DNA of 64,000 nt from Sphingorhabdus sp. Alg239-R122 (lineage in GTDB: Bacteria; Pseudomonadota; Alphaproteobacteria; Sphingomonadales; Sphingomonadaceae), in the NCBI RefSeq assembly GCF_900537065.1, contig NZ_UNRC01000003.1:248001-312000 (forward strand), in the 5' to 3' direction. Each line of letters starts with the position of its first letter. Position 1 is the first letter of the stretch. The notes under the pieces are model-generated. The model was not told the DNA's origin. It did not search any database and was given only the letters and a program-made list of their open reading frames with translations. Shown piece after piece: positions 44,798-54,371 of the stretch. Made by a program: the position numbers and the translations under genes.

Positions 44798-45391
44798 ATG
44801 CCCTATAGTGCGCAGCATAAATTGAAGACGCGTAAGCAGATTATTGAAACTGCACGTGTACTATTTAACCGGCATGGTTTTGAAGGCGTTACTATTGACC
44901 GGATAATGGAAGAAGCGGGCTTGACACGCGGTGGTTTTTATAATCATTTCAAGAGTAAAGAAGCGCTTTATAGTGAGTCTGTTTCAAGCTTTCTTATGGG
45001 GCGGGGCGCTGTGTGGCGGACAGATGCAGGTATAGATCCGGCTAGACTGAACCCGCACATGGCCCGCCAGATGGTGCTAACTTATCTGTCGAGTGAGCAT
45101 TTGGGCGATATTGATGGTCAGTGCCCGATGATTGCCCTGCCGTCAGATGTGGCGCGTGCAAATGCTGAAGTGCAATCATCGTATCAAACCTTGCTTGAGG
45201 CGATGGTGGGCTTGTTCGAGACTGGGCTGGGCGGGCAAGGGCAGTCAGCGCGAGAAGATGCCTTGTCTCTTGCAGCGCTATGTGTGGGGGGCATGATACT
45301 CGCGCGGACACTGCCGGATTCAGAGCTGGCGCAAGAAGTGCAGAACGCAGCGCTCAAGACATCTGATACCATCATGCAGAATTATCAATGA
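44798..45391 (+). CDS. TetR family transcriptional regulator
   Basis: Repressor of 197 residues. The N-terminal domain has the full TetR signature: TRKQIIETARVLFNRHGFEG, then TIDRIMEEAGLTRGGFYNHF and KSKEALY (~1-55). The C-terminal domain resembles those of NemR/AcrR-type regulators that sense electrophiles or drugs, but no ligand can be named. GAGGAG lies 8 bases before the ATG. Divergent from YCII-MAPEG, with a symmetrical operator between them. Confidence 0.92.
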   Translation: MPYSAQHKLKTRKQIIETARVLFNRHGFEGVTIDRIMEEAGLTRGGFYNHFKSKEALYSESVSSFLMGRGAVWRTDAGIDPARLNPHMARQMVLTYLSSEHLGDIDGQCPMIALPSDVARANAEVQSSYQTLLEAMVGLFETGLGGQGQSAREDALSLAALCVGGMILARTLPDSELAQEVQNAALKTSDTIMQNYQ

Positions 45392-45416
45392 TGAGGGCAG
45401 GACCCAAAACGCAAAC

Positions 45417-45442
45417 GGGCGCTGGCATTGCTGCCAGCGCCC
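45417..45442. terminator. hairpin with UUGC loop behind TetR
   Basis: Perfect 11-bp stem gggcgctggca / tgccagcgccc with loop ttgc. No T run follows on the plus strand; on the minus strand it is followed by GTTTG. It shares its stem top and loop with the hairpins at 41446 and 43844. Confidence 0.6.
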
Positions 45443-46020
45443 ACTGCGCTTGAATACTCGGGCGAACCCGTTTGGGTATCGCACTCCTTTTGGATGGATG
45501 TCCTGACCTTTGCGCTCTTGCGAGAGTAAATTTCAGACCATGTCACCCTTGGGGGCCTTGCGGTCCGGCGATCTGGCCGCCTTTTCTTCCTGCGTCTGGC
45601 TCGCGCCGCTTTCAGGTGGGTGCTTTGAATTGCTTCGCTGCACGCTTTAGAAAACGGACGCTTGCCTGACACCATCCCGCTGATCCGTCGCTTGCCTCGT
45701 CCAATTTGCCCTTTGACAGGCCTATCTTTCGTGGCGCGCCCATGATCTGCGATCATCTGGCATCTGTTCAATTTATTTCTTTATCCTGTCTTGCGACAAT
45801 CTAATGATATAATTCAAACAATCTTCCGGTTCATTTTCATCTTTTGAATTCCATAATGTTGCCACTACAGACTTCTTTCAGTTTCCACTCCGCTTACGCT
45901 TTGTTTCTACCTTCTTGCTCTTTGGCCGTTGCTGACCATGTCACATTCGGATGTCTTTGTTCCTTCCGATGACTTAAAACTGTCATGGCAGGCTGGCTCA
46001 TGCAAGTAAATTGGGACGAG

Positions 46021-46076
46021 TTATCCACCCAGAGCGCCGAAATGCGTGGACCGTCCTGTGGATAACTTGTGGACAG
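46021..46076. repeat. cluster of three DnaA-box-like sequences
   Basis: TTATCCACC (46021-46029, one mismatch), a perfect box TGTGGATAA on the other strand (46057-46065), and TGTGGACAG (46068-46076, weak). They lie close together in the non-coding region downstream of argG. Confidence 0.5.
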
Positions 46077-46149
46077 TAACAAGCCGAAAGAGCTGCGTAA
46101 TTATCTGATTCAAATCAGCAACTTAAAGCTGCCGCCTGTATGCCAAGAA

Positions 46150-47400
46150 TCACTCGTCGTTCAATAGCGAATCCCGAGTCCTTCTTCCAAGCAGTCTCAA
46201 CCGCAATGCGTTGAGCTTGATAAAGCCTTCCGCATCACGTTGGTCATAAGCGCCGGCATCATCCTCAAATGTGACCACGTCCTCGCTGTAAAGGTTATAC
46301 TGCACGTCCGCCTTGCGGCCCACGACATTCACGCTGCCCTTATAGAGCTTGAGCCGCACCGTGCCGGTCACGTCTTTCTGGCTATGGTCGATCGCGGCCT
46401 GCAGCATCTCACGTTCAGGCGAGAACCAGAAACCGTTATAGATAAGCTCCGCATAGCGCGGCGCGAGTTCATCTTTCAGGTGCGCCGCGCCGCGGTCGAG
46501 TGTCAGCTGTTCGATACCGCGATGTGCCGCGAGATAGATCGTGCCGCCTGGCGTTTCATACATGCCGCGCGATTTCATGCCGACAAAGCGATTTTCGACA
46601 AGGTCGAGCCGCCCGATCCCGTGTGTACGGCCATAGTCGTTGAGCGTTTCCAGGATGGTTGCAGGCGACATGGCTTCGCCATTAATTGCCACCGCATCTC
46701 CGGCTTCAAAATCCATCTCGATATATTCGGGCGTGTCCGGCGCATCTTCGGGATGGTTGGTGCGTGAGTACACATAATCGGGCGTTTCGGTCCACGGATC
46801 CTCCAGCACCTTGCCCTCTGACGAGGTGTGCAGCATGTTGGCGTCGGTGGAAAACGGTGCTTCGCCGCGCTTGTCAGTGGGCACATCGATATTGTGCTTT
46901 TCGGCAAACTCGATCAGCTTCGTACGGCTGGTCAGATCCCATTCACGCCACGGGGCGATTACTTTCACGTCCGGGTCGAGCGCATAATAGCCGAGTTCGA
47001 AGCGCACCTGGTCATTGCCTTTGCCGGTGGCGCCATGGCTGACGGCATCGGCGCCGACCTGTTTGGCGATCTCGATCTGGCGTTTGGATATAAGCGGGCG
47101 GGCAATCGATGTGCCTAAAAGGTAAAGCCCTTCATACAGCGCATTGGCGCGCATCATCGGGAATACATAGTCGCGTACGAATTCCTCGCGCAGATCATCG
47201 ATAAAGATATGCTCGGGCTTGATTCCCATGGCGAGCGCCTTGTCACGCGCGGGGCCCAGTTCCTCACCCTGACCAAGGTCAGCGGTGAAGGTCACCACCT
47301 CGCAGCCATATTCCACCTCAAGCCATTTCAGAATTACACTGGTGTCGAGGCCACCTGAATAGGCGAGAACAACACGTTTGGGAGCATCTGCAGCGGTCAT
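46150..47400 (-). CDS. argG: argininosuccinate synthase
   Basis: Arginine-pathway enzyme of 416 residues joining citrulline and aspartate with ATP. The PP-loop ATP motif is [16 protein letters not shown] at residues ~12-27; [17 protein letters not shown] and the central [13 protein letters not shown] are further family marks. Length is normal. Transcribed alone on the minus strand; other arginine genes are not in the window. Downstream lies a long non-coding region. Confidence 0.97.
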   Translation of the reverse strand: MTAADAPKRVVLAYSGGLDTSVILKWLEVEYGCEVVTFTADLGQGEELGPARDKALAMGIKPEHIFIDDLREEFVRDYVFPMMRANALYEGLYLLGTSIARPLISKRQIEIAKQVGADAVSHGATGKGNDQVRFELGYYALDPDVKVIAPWREWDLTSRTKLIEFAEKHNIDVPTDKRGEAPFSTDANMLHTSSEGKVLEDPWTETPDYVYSRTNHPEDAPDTPEYIEMDFEAGDAVAINGEAMSPATILETLNDYGRTHGIGRLDLVENRFVGMKSRGMYETPGGTIYLAAHRGIEQLTLDRGAAHLKDELAPRYAELIYNGFWFSPEREMLQAAIDHSQKDVTGTVRLKLYKGSVNVVGRKADVQYNLYSEDVVTFEDDAGAYDQRDAEGFIKLNALRLRLLGRRTRDSLLNDE

Positions 47401-47512
47401 GACGCGAATCCTTGTAAAATGGCTTTGGCCTGCCGGTAACAGGGCAGGGCGGCTGGCGCAATGCCAATGAAACTGATAATATCCTGGCGGATTTTATCGG
47501 AAGGAGCGAGCC

Positions 47513-47956
47513 ATGGCGCAGGCGCAAAACAAAACCACGGAAAATGACGGCGATGTCAAAGCATTTATTGATGCGGTCGAGCATGAAGGCCGCCGGGAAG
47601 ACGCCCGGGTGTTGCTGGGCCTGTTTGCGCGTGTGACGGGCAAGGAACCTAAAATGTGGGGTAACAGTATTGTCGGCTATGGCACCTACCATTACAAATA
47701 TGACAGCGGGCGTGAAGGCGATTTCCTGCGCACCGGATTCAGCCCGCGCAAGGCGAACATGTCGATCTATATCATGGGTAGCTGCAAGGACGGGGCGGCA
47801 CTGGAAAAACGCGAAGAGCTACTGATGCGGCTCGGGAAGCACAAGATGGGCAAATCCTGCCTCTATGTCACACGGCTAAAAAACGTTGATATGGATGTAC
47901 TGGAAGAGCTGATCCGGCAGGATGTACGGAATATGGCGGAGATGTATCCGGAGTGA
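47513..47956 (+). CDS. DUF1801 domain protein
   Basis: Small protein of 147 residues of the DUF1801 (YdhG-like) group, related to the frataxin-like iron-chaperone-like fold; activity unknown. Typical are MWGNSIVGYGTYHYKY, LRTGFSPRKANMSIYIMG and LGKHKMGKSCLYVTRLKNVD. The ribosome site GGAAGGAG lies in front of the ATG at 47513. Convergent with the exported NTF2-like gene, 2 bases between stops. Confidence 0.87.
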   Translation: MAQAQNKTTENDGDVKAFIDAVEHEGRREDARVLLGLFARVTGKEPKMWGNSIVGYGTYHYKYDSGREGDFLRTGFSPRKANMSIYIMGSCKDGAALEKREELLMRLGKHKMGKSCLYVTRLKNVDMDVLEELIRQDVRNMAEMYPE

Positions 47957-47958
47957 AA

Positions 47959-48447
47959 TCAGCCGGCAGGTAGCACATCGCAGCGAATACCGGAAACATG
48001 ACTGGACAGGGCCTGCCACCCGTATTGCGTATCCGGTGCGCGTTTCAACAGGTTTGAAGAAGTATAGCTGTGCAGGCACGGCTTGCCGTTATCGCCTGTC
48101 CTTTCACTGATACCGCGCCCGGTGACAGTGACCAGATTTGCGCCATGCCAGTCGATACGTTTTACAACATAACGGAAATTGACGGGATCCCAGGTATTTT
48201 CGGCGACACCTTTCAATTCTGCCTCACGCGTTGAGGCATTGCCATCCGGACTGATATTGATGAAAGTAGGAGCTAGAAAACGGCCCAGGCCATCGACATC
48301 CTGTGATCTGTAAAATGCGGGCCACACCGTGGTCTTGATTTCTTTCAGCCTGGCCTCGTCTTGCGCTGTTGCGGCGACCGTTCCGCTATTGGCAGTACAC
48401 AGCGGCGCAGCGCAGAGAAGTGATATGACCAAAAGTCTTTTACGCAT
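47959..48447 (-). CDS. exported NTF2-like protein
   Basis: Periplasmic protein of 162 residues. A signal peptide (RLLVISLLCAAPLCTA, cleaved near residue 20) precedes a domain with the NTF2/SnoaL-like pattern VWPAFYRSQDVDGLGRFLAP and INISPDGNASTREAEL. A DUF4440-like assignment is possible but weak. ATG 48447 has GGAGAAC 7 bases upstream. Convergent with DUF1801. Confidence 0.65.
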   Translation of the reverse strand: MRKRLLVISLLCAAPLCTANSGTVAATAQDEARLKEIKTTVWPAFYRSQDVDGLGRFLAPTFINISPDGNASTREAELKGVAENTWDPVNFRYVVKRIDWHGANLVTVTGRGISERTGDNGKPCLHSYTSSNLLKRAPDTQYGWQALSSHVSGIRCDVLPAG

Positions 48448-48539
48448 TGCAGTTCTCCGATACACGTTTCATGCAAATGGTAGCCGAATGGGATGCAAAG
48501 GCAATGTAACCGGTCGAATATCGCCTGCATCCGGTCAAA

Positions 48540-49793
48540 TTATTCGCCGCGCAGTGTTTTCTCATTTTCCATCAGATAGTCGCGGGTGAGCGGCAGGGTG
48601 TGGCGATCACGGGCAAACTGTATCTGGTAATTGCACATGCCGCCGCTTTCAAAAGCCGCAGTGGCGCCCGCCAGATAGAATGTCCACATGCGGAAGAACT
48701 TTTCGTCATACAGCGCGATAATTTCGTCCTTTTGTGCCACGGTGCGTTTATACCATTCGCGCAGTGTATAAGCGTAGTGCAGCCTGAGCGTTTCAATATC
48801 GGTGGAAATCAGCCGGCTTTTCTCACTGGCCGCCAATGTTTCGCTGAGCGCCGGGATGTAACCGCCCGGAAAGATATATTTGCGGGTAAACGCATCGGTT
48901 TTGCCAGGACCGCCCATGCGGCCGATGGTGTGGAGCAGCATCACGCCGTCGTCGGTCATTAAATTCGCCACGGACCGGAAGAATTCTTCAAAATGCGGAG
49001 TTCCCACCGCTTCGAACATACCGACCGAAACGATACGGTCAAACTGGCCTGCGTCGCGTTTTGCAAGATCGCGATAGTCAATCAGCTCGAATTTGACGCG
49101 GTCCGCCACACCCGCAGCTTCGGCGCGTTGCCGTGCAAGCGCAAGCTGTTCTTCGCTTAGTGTAATGCCCAGCACATCGACATCCGCTTTTTTGTGCAGG
49201 TAAAGCGCCAGTCCGCCCCAACCGCAGCCAATATCAACAACGCGCTGTCCGGGTTTCAGGTCCAGCTTTGCGGCGATATGTGCTTTCTTGTCCGCTTGCG
49301 CCTGTTCGAGCGTCATGTCCGGCCCGTGCCGGTCAAAATCCCAATAGGCACAGGTATATTGCAGGTCTTCGTCCAGGAACAGCCGGTACAGGTCATTGCC
49401 AAGGTCATAATGGTGCGCAACGTTTTTCTGCGAACGACCCTGTTTGTTATACTGGTCAAGCTTTGCGGCAATGGTGTTTTTTATGCGGGTTAGCGGGGAG
49501 GATTCCCTGATCACGCCGTGACGTTCCCATGGCGTATTGCTGCGCAATAGCTGGATCAGTTCCATGATGTCGCCTTGTTCGATGATCAGGCGGCCGTCCA
49601 TGAAAGTTTCCGCAGCACCAAGGCGCGGGTCAAGCATGATCTGCCGGACGACACCCTTGTCGGCGAGGCGGATGGACACATTTGGAAAACCGTCTGCCGG
49701 TGCGCCGAATGTTTCCTGACTGCCATCTGCATGGGTGAGGGTGAGTTCACCCTTTTTGATGACCGAACCCAGATACTTGCCGATAATACTCAA
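48540..49793 (-). CDS. cfa: cyclopropane-fatty-acyl-phospholipid synthase
   Basis: Methyltransferase of 417 residues adding a methylene bridge from S-adenosylmethionine to unsaturated phospholipid chains, at the inner membrane surface. The SAM-binding motif is VVDIGCGWGGLALYL (~190-205). Family stretches include VAHHYDLGNDLYRLFLDEDLQYTCAYW and the C-terminal FRMWTFYLAGATAAFESGG. It resembles the longer alphaproteobacterial Cfa type with an N-terminal sterol-carrier-like part. Not in an operon with its neighbours. Confidence 0.94.
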   Translation of the reverse strand: MSIIGKYLGSVIKKGELTLTHADGSQETFGAPADGFPNVSIRLADKGVVRQIMLDPRLGAAETFMDGRLIIEQGDIMELIQLLRSNTPWERHGVIRESSPLTRIKNTIAAKLDQYNKQGRSQKNVAHHYDLGNDLYRLFLDEDLQYTCAYWDFDRHGPDMTLEQAQADKKAHIAAKLDLKPGQRVVDIGCGWGGLALYLHKKADVDVLGITLSEEQLALARQRAEAAGVADRVKFELIDYRDLAKRDAGQFDRIVSVGMFEAVGTPHFEEFFRSVANLMTDDGVMLLHTIGRMGGPGKTDAFTRKYIFPGGYIPALSETLAASEKSRLISTDIETLRLHYAYTLREWYKRTVAQKDEIIALYDEKFFRMWTFYLAGATAAFESGGMCNYQIQFARDRHTLPLTRDYLMENEKTLRGE

Positions 49794-49854
49794 GCGATAC
49801 TCCCCCCGGAAAATTCTATCGAATCACACGCCTAGCATAGTTTTCCGGCTTCTC

Positions 49855-50619
49855 CTAAATCCCCGCATACCATGCATAATTACCGACATCTTCCCAATAG
49901 CCGCCTTTGCCCCCGTACATATTGCCGAGGCTTTCCACAGCCTCAATCTGCTGCACATATTTGGCGTGCTTGTAACCCAGTTGCCGTTCAACGCGCAGCC
50001 GCAATGGTGCGCCATTTTTAACTGGTACTTCCGCGTCATTCAGCCGGTGCGCCATGATAGTCTGCGGGTGATAGGCATCGATCAGGTCGATGCTTTCATA
50101 ATAGCGCACGCCGGACAACCGGTCGGCACAGTGAAAGACAAGGTAATTGGCGCTTTTTTCCAGCCCCGCCTTATCCAGCAACAGCTTGAGCGGCACTCCG
50201 GTCCATTTGCCGATTGCGCTCCATCCTTCGACACAGTCATGCCGGGTTATCTGGGTGCGCTGCGGCATGGCGCGCAGCTGCGCCATGGAAAAAGCCTGTG
50301 GGCGTGTGAACAGGCCGGTCAGCTCCAGCCGCCAGTCCGCAAAGCCATTTGCTGCCATGGCATCATATTCTGCCGTGGCGGGGTTGGTGGTACCATTGCC
50401 TTGAAAATCGGGCGAGATATCGGCTTCGTCATATTCACGGGCAAGCTGCATTCGGTCGCCCAGCGCGCGTTGCACCGCAAAATTGGCATTTTCTGCGCTG
50501 CCCAATATCTTGCGTACAGTCTCGCTTTTGTGAAATTCGCGCCCGCATCCGCTGAGCATGCCGCCGGCCAGTAGCGCGGAAGACGTGAGCAGCGTTCGGC
50601 GGGTCAGGTGCCGGGCCAT
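49855..50619 (-). CDS. molybdopterin-dependent oxidoreductase, sulfite-oxidase fold
   Basis: Exported molybdoenzyme of 254 residues. The N-terminus has a Tat-like signal TRRTLLTSSALLAGG, with a Cys (SGC) that could be lipidated. The core holds the Mo-ligating Cys in RHDCVEGWSAIGKWTGVPL (about residue 145), as in MsrP and sulfite oxidase-like proteins. The C-terminal GYKHAKYVQQIE fits the same fold. Its substrate may be an oxidised thioether or similar, but this is not proven. It is coupled to the cytochrome b gene by a TAATG overlap and probably receives electrons from it. Confidence 0.85.
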   Translation of the reverse strand: MARHLTRRTLLTSSALLAGGMLSGCGREFHKSETVRKILGSAENANFAVQRALGDRMQLAREYDEADISPDFQGNGTTNPATAEYDAMAANGFADWRLELTGLFTRPQAFSMAQLRAMPQRTQITRHDCVEGWSAIGKWTGVPLKLLLDKAGLEKSANYLVFHCADRLSGVRYYESIDLIDAYHPQTIMAHRLNDAEVPVKNGAPLRLRVERQLGYKHAKYVQQIEAVESLGNMYGGKGGYWEDVGNYAWYAGI

Positions 50620-51335
50620 TATATGTGCTCCTCCGGTTCGCGCGTGCCGCCGGTAATCATGTCCCGCACCTGCCGCAGCGGACCGGACAGCAACACCAGG
50701 GCGATATGCAGCACAAAGAACGCGAACAGCGCCCATGTCACGATGAAATGAATTGAACGTGCCGACTGACGCCCGCCAAATATATCGAGCAGCCATGGCC
50801 AGTTCGCGGCCATGGCGGGCGACATGGTGAGGCCGGTAAATATCATGAGTGGCAACGCCACGAACAGCACCACCGCATAGGTGATTTTCTGCAACACGTT
50901 ATATGTACCGCCGCCATGGGTAAAGTTTCCGCGCAGGTGCTGCGCAATATCGCTGCGGAGCGTGGACCAGCGCCATTCGTTTCGCGTGATATGCACGTCG
51001 CGCTGAAAATGCCGGTTGATAAGCGATACGACCATAAAAACGAGCAGCGACAGGGCGAGCACCCACGCAAAGAAAAAATGCCACATCCGCGCATCGGCCA
51101 GGCTGTAATAACCCGGAATGGTCGCCCAGCCGGGAAAGCGCGACAATTGCAACCAGGCCGGATCGCCCCAGCTACCATAGCTGCCCCAGTAAAGCCGCGG
51201 ATGCGCATTGAAGATATTGAGCCCGCTCATAAACAGGATGATGAGCGCCGCCGCGTTCACCCAGTGCCACAGCCGCGTCATGAGCCGGTGTTTCGGCTCT
51301 GCCCTGCTGTGCGGCTGTTTCATGTCGCTATCCAT
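50619..51335 (-). CDS. cytochrome b561-type membrane subunit
   Basis: Membrane cytochrome b of 238 residues with four to five helices. Candidate haem His residues are in RLWHWVNAAALIILFMSG, ARMWHFFFAWVL, and SARSIHFIVTWALFAFFVLHIALVLL. It resembles YedZ-like/thiosulfate-reductase cytochrome b subunits and likely transfers quinol electrons to the molybdoprotein encoded next. The start is ambiguous among 51347, 51335 and 51323; 51335 follows GGGGAAG. Confidence 0.85.
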   Translation of the reverse strand: MDSDMKQPHSRAEPKHRLMTRLWHWVNAAALIILFMSGLNIFNAHPRLYWGSYGSWGDPAWLQLSRFPGWATIPGYYSLADARMWHFFFAWVLALSLLVFMVVSLINRHFQRDVHITRNEWRWSTLRSDIAQHLRGNFTHGGGTYNVLQKITYAVVLFVALPLMIFTGLTMSPAMAANWPWLLDIFGGRQSARSIHFIVTWALFAFFVLHIALVLLSGPLRQVRDMITGGTREPEEHI

Positions 51336-51432
51336 CTTCCCCAGCATAGTGGGCTATTCGGTGATTTCCAGTGGTTGGTTACAGCGGATCAGAAATCATG
51401 CAAATGACGAACTGGTTGGCAGGGGCAAATAG

Positions 51433-52659
51433 TTACCCCGCTGCTTCGGTCTCCAGCCGGTCGCGCTCCGCGCGGCTCAGTTTGGTAGCGGCGGTTTTCA
51501 GCTGCCCGCACGCGGCGTCGATATCGCGGCCGCGCGGTGTGCGCACCGGCGCGCTGATACCGGCGTCGAAGATAATCTTGGAAAACGCCTTGATCCGTTC
51601 CGGCTCCGAACATTCATACACCGCACCCGGCCATGGATTGAACGGGATCAGGTTGACCTTTGCGGGCAAGCCGTAGCGTTTTATAAGCCGCACCAGTTCG
51701 CGCGCGTCCTCATCGCTGTCATTCTTGTCTTTCAGCATCACATATTCGAACGTGATCCGCCGCGCATTATTGGCACCGGGATAGGCGGCGCATGCCTCGA
51801 GCAGTTCTTCAATCCCGTATTTCTTGTTAATCGGCACGATTTCGTCGCGGATATCCTTGGTCACAGCATGGAGGGAGACAGCGAGGTTCACGCCAATTTC
51901 TTCGCCCGCCTTTTCCATCATCGGCACCACACCGCTGGTCGAAAGCGTGATGCGGCGTTTCGACAGCGACAGGCCTTCACCGTCCATCACCACTGCCATC
52001 GCGTCGCGGACATTGTCGAAATTATAAAGCGGCTCGCCCATGCCCATCAGCACGATATTGGTGAGCATGCGGCCGTCGGCGCGATAAGTATCCTCGCTCT
52101 CATCCTCGCTCAGATCCATATTGCCGCGCGGCCATTCGCCCAGCGCATCACGAGCCAGCATCACCTGTCCGACAATTTCACCGGGGGTCAGATTACGTAC
52201 CAGCCGCATCGTGCCAGTGTGGCAAAATGTGCAGTTTAACGTGCAGCCAACCTGGCTGGATATGCACAAAGTGCCGCGGTCCGCATCGGGAATGAAGACC
52301 ATTTCATAATCCTGGGCGTCCGCCGTGCGCAGCAGCCATTTGCGCGTGCCGTCTTCGGAAATCTGCGCTTCGACCACTTCCGGCCGATCAATCACAAAGC
52401 GCGCATCCAGCCACGGCCGCAACGTTTTGGACATATCTGTCATTGCTTCAAAGTCAGAAATGCCGCGATGGTATATCCAGTGGAACACCTGTTTTGAGCG
52501 CAGCTTGGCCTGTTTTGCGTCCAGACCCGCCTCGGCAAACAGTTCGCGTATCTGCGCCTTGGCGAGGCCCATCAGGTCCACTCGCCTGTCAGCGCGGGGC
52601 GTGACATTACGGGGTACGGGAACAGGGTCGATATGGCCGGGAATCTGCATGAAAGGCAT
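51433..52659 (-). CDS. rlmN: 23S rRNA (adenine2503-C2)-methyltransferase
   Basis: Radical-SAM enzyme of 408 residues methylating A2503 of 23S rRNA and A37 of some tRNAs. The [4Fe-4S] CxxxCxxC motif is seen in [12 protein letters not shown] (about residue 150). An upstream RQVFHW-like [25 protein letters not shown], and a late Cys in [12 protein letters not shown]...ECSEPERI also fit. Open frame extends ~98 codons further upstream, but that part is unlike RlmN and runs over the divergent gene at 52787. MQIPG at 52650 is an alternative start. Confidence 0.93.
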   Translation of the reverse strand: MPFMQIPGHIDPVPVPRNVTPRADRRVDLMGLAKAQIRELFAEAGLDAKQAKLRSKQVFHWIYHRGISDFEAMTDMSKTLRPWLDARFVIDRPEVVEAQISEDGTRKWLLRTADAQDYEMVFIPDADRGTLCISSQVGCTLNCTFCHTGTMRLVRNLTPGEIVGQVMLARDALGEWPRGNMDLSEDESEDTYRADGRMLTNIVLMGMGEPLYNFDNVRDAMAVVMDGEGLSLSKRRITLSTSGVVPMMEKAGEEIGVNLAVSLHAVTKDIRDEIVPINKKYGIEELLEACAAYPGANNARRITFEYVMLKDKNDSDEDARELVRLIKRYGLPAKVNLIPFNPWPGAVYECSEPERIKAFSKIIFDAGISAPVRTPRGRDIDAACGQLKTAATKLSRAERDRLETEAAG

Positions 52660-52786
52660 ATAGGGGAGGGGGTGGCGAAATGGAAGCGGTGTGTAATGTT
52701 GCGCATGAAGACGCGGGGATGCAGAAAAACAAATTTGATGCAGTAAGCCTGTATGCCATAATAATAGCCCGGCAGAGGAGATTGTA

Positions 52787-53416
52787 ATGGATGTATTCGT
52801 GAGTGTGGGTACAGGATTGAGCGCTAAGCAGGAAGAATTTGTGAGTCTTGTTGAAGCAAGGCTTAGAGCTGCAGGCTTAAACCCGCATACAATAGGTAGA
52901 AACACATTCAGTACTGAAGCGCCATTGAAAGCCGTATCAGAAGTGATGGACAAATGCGCAGGAGCTGTTGTTCTTGCCCTTGAAAGGTATCATTTCCCCA
53001 ACGGCGTCGAACGACCAGATTCCGACAGGGAGAAAGAGTTAAAAGCAATAAGCTTTCCAACGGCTTGGAATCAGATAGAAGCCGCGATGGCATATAGCCG
53101 TAAACTACCGCTTCTGGTTTTGGTTGATGAGAAACTAAAATGTGAGGGGTTACTGGAAAAAGGCAATGATTGGTACGTCCATAGCCTTGATATTTCCGCG
53201 GAGTCGTTGAATTCAGCTGCCTTTTCTGGCCTTATGGGAAGTTGGCAAGAACGTCTGTCACTTCTGAATTTGGAAGAAGAAGGTGGCAAGATCCCTAATG
53301 ACAATTTTGATCCCTCAACGATGACAACAGCAGAATTGGTAGGAGCACTGAAACCAGCCCATCTATGGGCCTTACTGGTTGCTGCAGCGACTGCATTGAG
53401 CGGGGCATTTTCATAG
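52787..53416 (+). CDS. TIR/SLOG-like orphan with C-terminal membrane helix
   Basis: Protein of 209 residues, not firmly assigned. The N-terminal [32 protein letters not shown] and [22 protein letters not shown] patterns suggest an alpha/beta nucleotide-binding domain of the TIR or SLOG kind (about residues 1-165). The final stretch, [21 protein letters not shown], is a hydrophobic helix that would anchor it to the membrane. The gene has GAGGAG before the ATG and is more AT-rich than both neighbours, which suggests transfer. It stands alone, without a recognisable partner nuclease, cyclase or other defence gene. Confidence 0.6.
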   Translation: MDVFVSVGTGLSAKQEEFVSLVEARLRAAGLNPHTIGRNTFSTEAPLKAVSEVMDKCAGAVVLALERYHFPNGVERPDSDREKELKAISFPTAWNQIEAAMAYSRKLPLLVLVDEKLKCEGLLEKGNDWYVHSLDISAESLNSAAFSGLMGSWQERLSLLNLEEEGGKIPNDNFDPSTMTTAELVGALKPAHLWALLVAAATALSGAFS

Positions 53417-53463
53417 GGACAATGTTCGGCAGGTAACAGGTTACGGTACATAGGAGAACAAAC

Positions 53464-53844
53464 ATGCCAAAAGGATCATGCCTGTGCGGGGCCATTACCA
53501 TCAAGGTGGAGGGCGAACTCGCGCCGCCCGATGCGTGTCATTGCTCGCAGTGCCGAAAGCAGTCGGGGCATGTCTGGGCCTCAACCGATGTTCCGGAAGA
53601 GCGGCTGACCATCACTGGGGCGGACAATATTACCTGGTATCAGGCGTCCGAAAAGGTGCGCCGCGGGTTTTGCAAAACCTGTGGTTCCTATCTTTTCTGG
53701 GACCCAATCCACCATCCACGCACCGCTGTAGCAATGGGCGCGTTTGATACACCAAGTGGTACACAGCTGGAATCGCATATCTATGTCGCGGACAAGGGTG
53801 ATTATTATGATATCGGCGATGGCCTGCCGCAAAACGCCCAGTAA
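53464..53844 (+). CDS. GFA family (Mss4-like) zinc protein
   Basis: Cytosolic protein of 126 residues of the glutathione-dependent formaldehyde-activating enzyme (GFA) family, with an Mss4-like fold. The zinc-binding Cys residues are visible in CLCGAI, CHCSQCRKQSG and FCKTCGSYLF. The actual substrate of most family members is uncertain. It lies 47 bases behind the orphan membrane protein gene on the same strand. Confidence 0.88.
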   Translation: MPKGSCLCGAITIKVEGELAPPDACHCSQCRKQSGHVWASTDVPEERLTITGADNITWYQASEKVRRGFCKTCGSYLFWDPIHHPRTAVAMGAFDTPSGTQLESHIYVADKGDYYDIGDGLPQNAQ

Positions 53845-53876
53845 TATGCCAGTGTGAAAATACCTGTGTAAAGATA

Positions 53877-54371
53877 TCAGCGTGTTTTGGCGCATGCCAG
53901 CGCGGCGGCATCCATAGCGGTGGCTGCACCGCGAAGCCTATAGTCATCGCGCACCATACGGCCATCTGCGCCGCGGACCAGCACACGCATATTACCGCCT
54001 GAGCGCATTGCGGCGGTAATCGCGGCGTCCATGGCTTTGTCCGCCGCCCAGACATCGGCGCCGCCACCGGTCAGGGTGAAATGCTTGTTTCGGATGCGCA
54101 GGTCGATTTTCGCGCCTTGTGCCATGTTGCGGCTCAACCGGAAATGCAGTTGCCCGCGCACACCGCGTTTTGGCCAGTATCCTACCGACACATAGGGGGT
54201 ATAGGCGGCTTTCCCGCGCGACAGCTGCGGCTCCGCAATGGCATAGCAGCGCGGTGCACCCGCATCGCGAAATGCGCCCCAGCTTTCGAATATTCCCAGA
54301 TTATCTTTTGCAAGCGCGGGGGCGAAAGAAGCCAATATGGCGATAAATGCAAGGAGCAACCGTCTCTTCAT
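53877..54371 (-). CDS. exported protein, invasion-associated-locus-B-like
   Basis: Periplasmic protein of 164 residues: signal peptide (to about APALAKD, residue ~22), then a beta-rich domain beginning ESWGAFRDAGAPRCYAIAEP, a pattern found in IalB-like proteins of alphaproteobacteria. Later KIDLRIRNKHFTLTGGG and MDAAITAAMRSGGNMRVLVRG. The role is unknown. Overlaps the histidine phosphatase gene by 4 bases, so both are co-translated. Confidence 0.7.
   Translation of the reverse strand: MKRRLLLAFIAILASFAPALAKDNLGIFESWGAFRDAGAPRCYAIAEPQLSRGKAAYTPYVSVGYWPKRGVRGQLHFRLSRNMAQGAKIDLRIRNKHFTLTGGGADVWAADKAMDAAITAAMRSGGNMRVLVRGADGRMVRDDYRLRGAATAMDAAALACAKTR

Larger units (their letters stand above)
45392..46149. 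other. long non-coding region between convergent genes
   Basis: 758 bases with no gene I can support. It contains the hairpin at 45417-45442, outer complementary arms caaacggg (45412) and cccgtttg (45466), an AT-rich stretch (~45770-45900) and three DnaA-box-like sequences near 46021-46076. A minus-strand frame of 128 codons here is Arg/Lys-rich and overlaps the hairpin; I do not call it. Confidence 0.55.

Noticed and set aside
45385-45771. 128-codon Arg/Lys-rich minus-strand frame
   Set aside because: It overlaps the TetR stop, crosses a perfect hairpin and has no ribosome site or family; composition effects explain it. Conservation in relatives would change this view.
52660-52953. 98-codon upstream extension of rlmN
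   Set aside because: Overlaps the divergent gene at 52787, is unlike RlmN, and the internal ATG gives the normal length.
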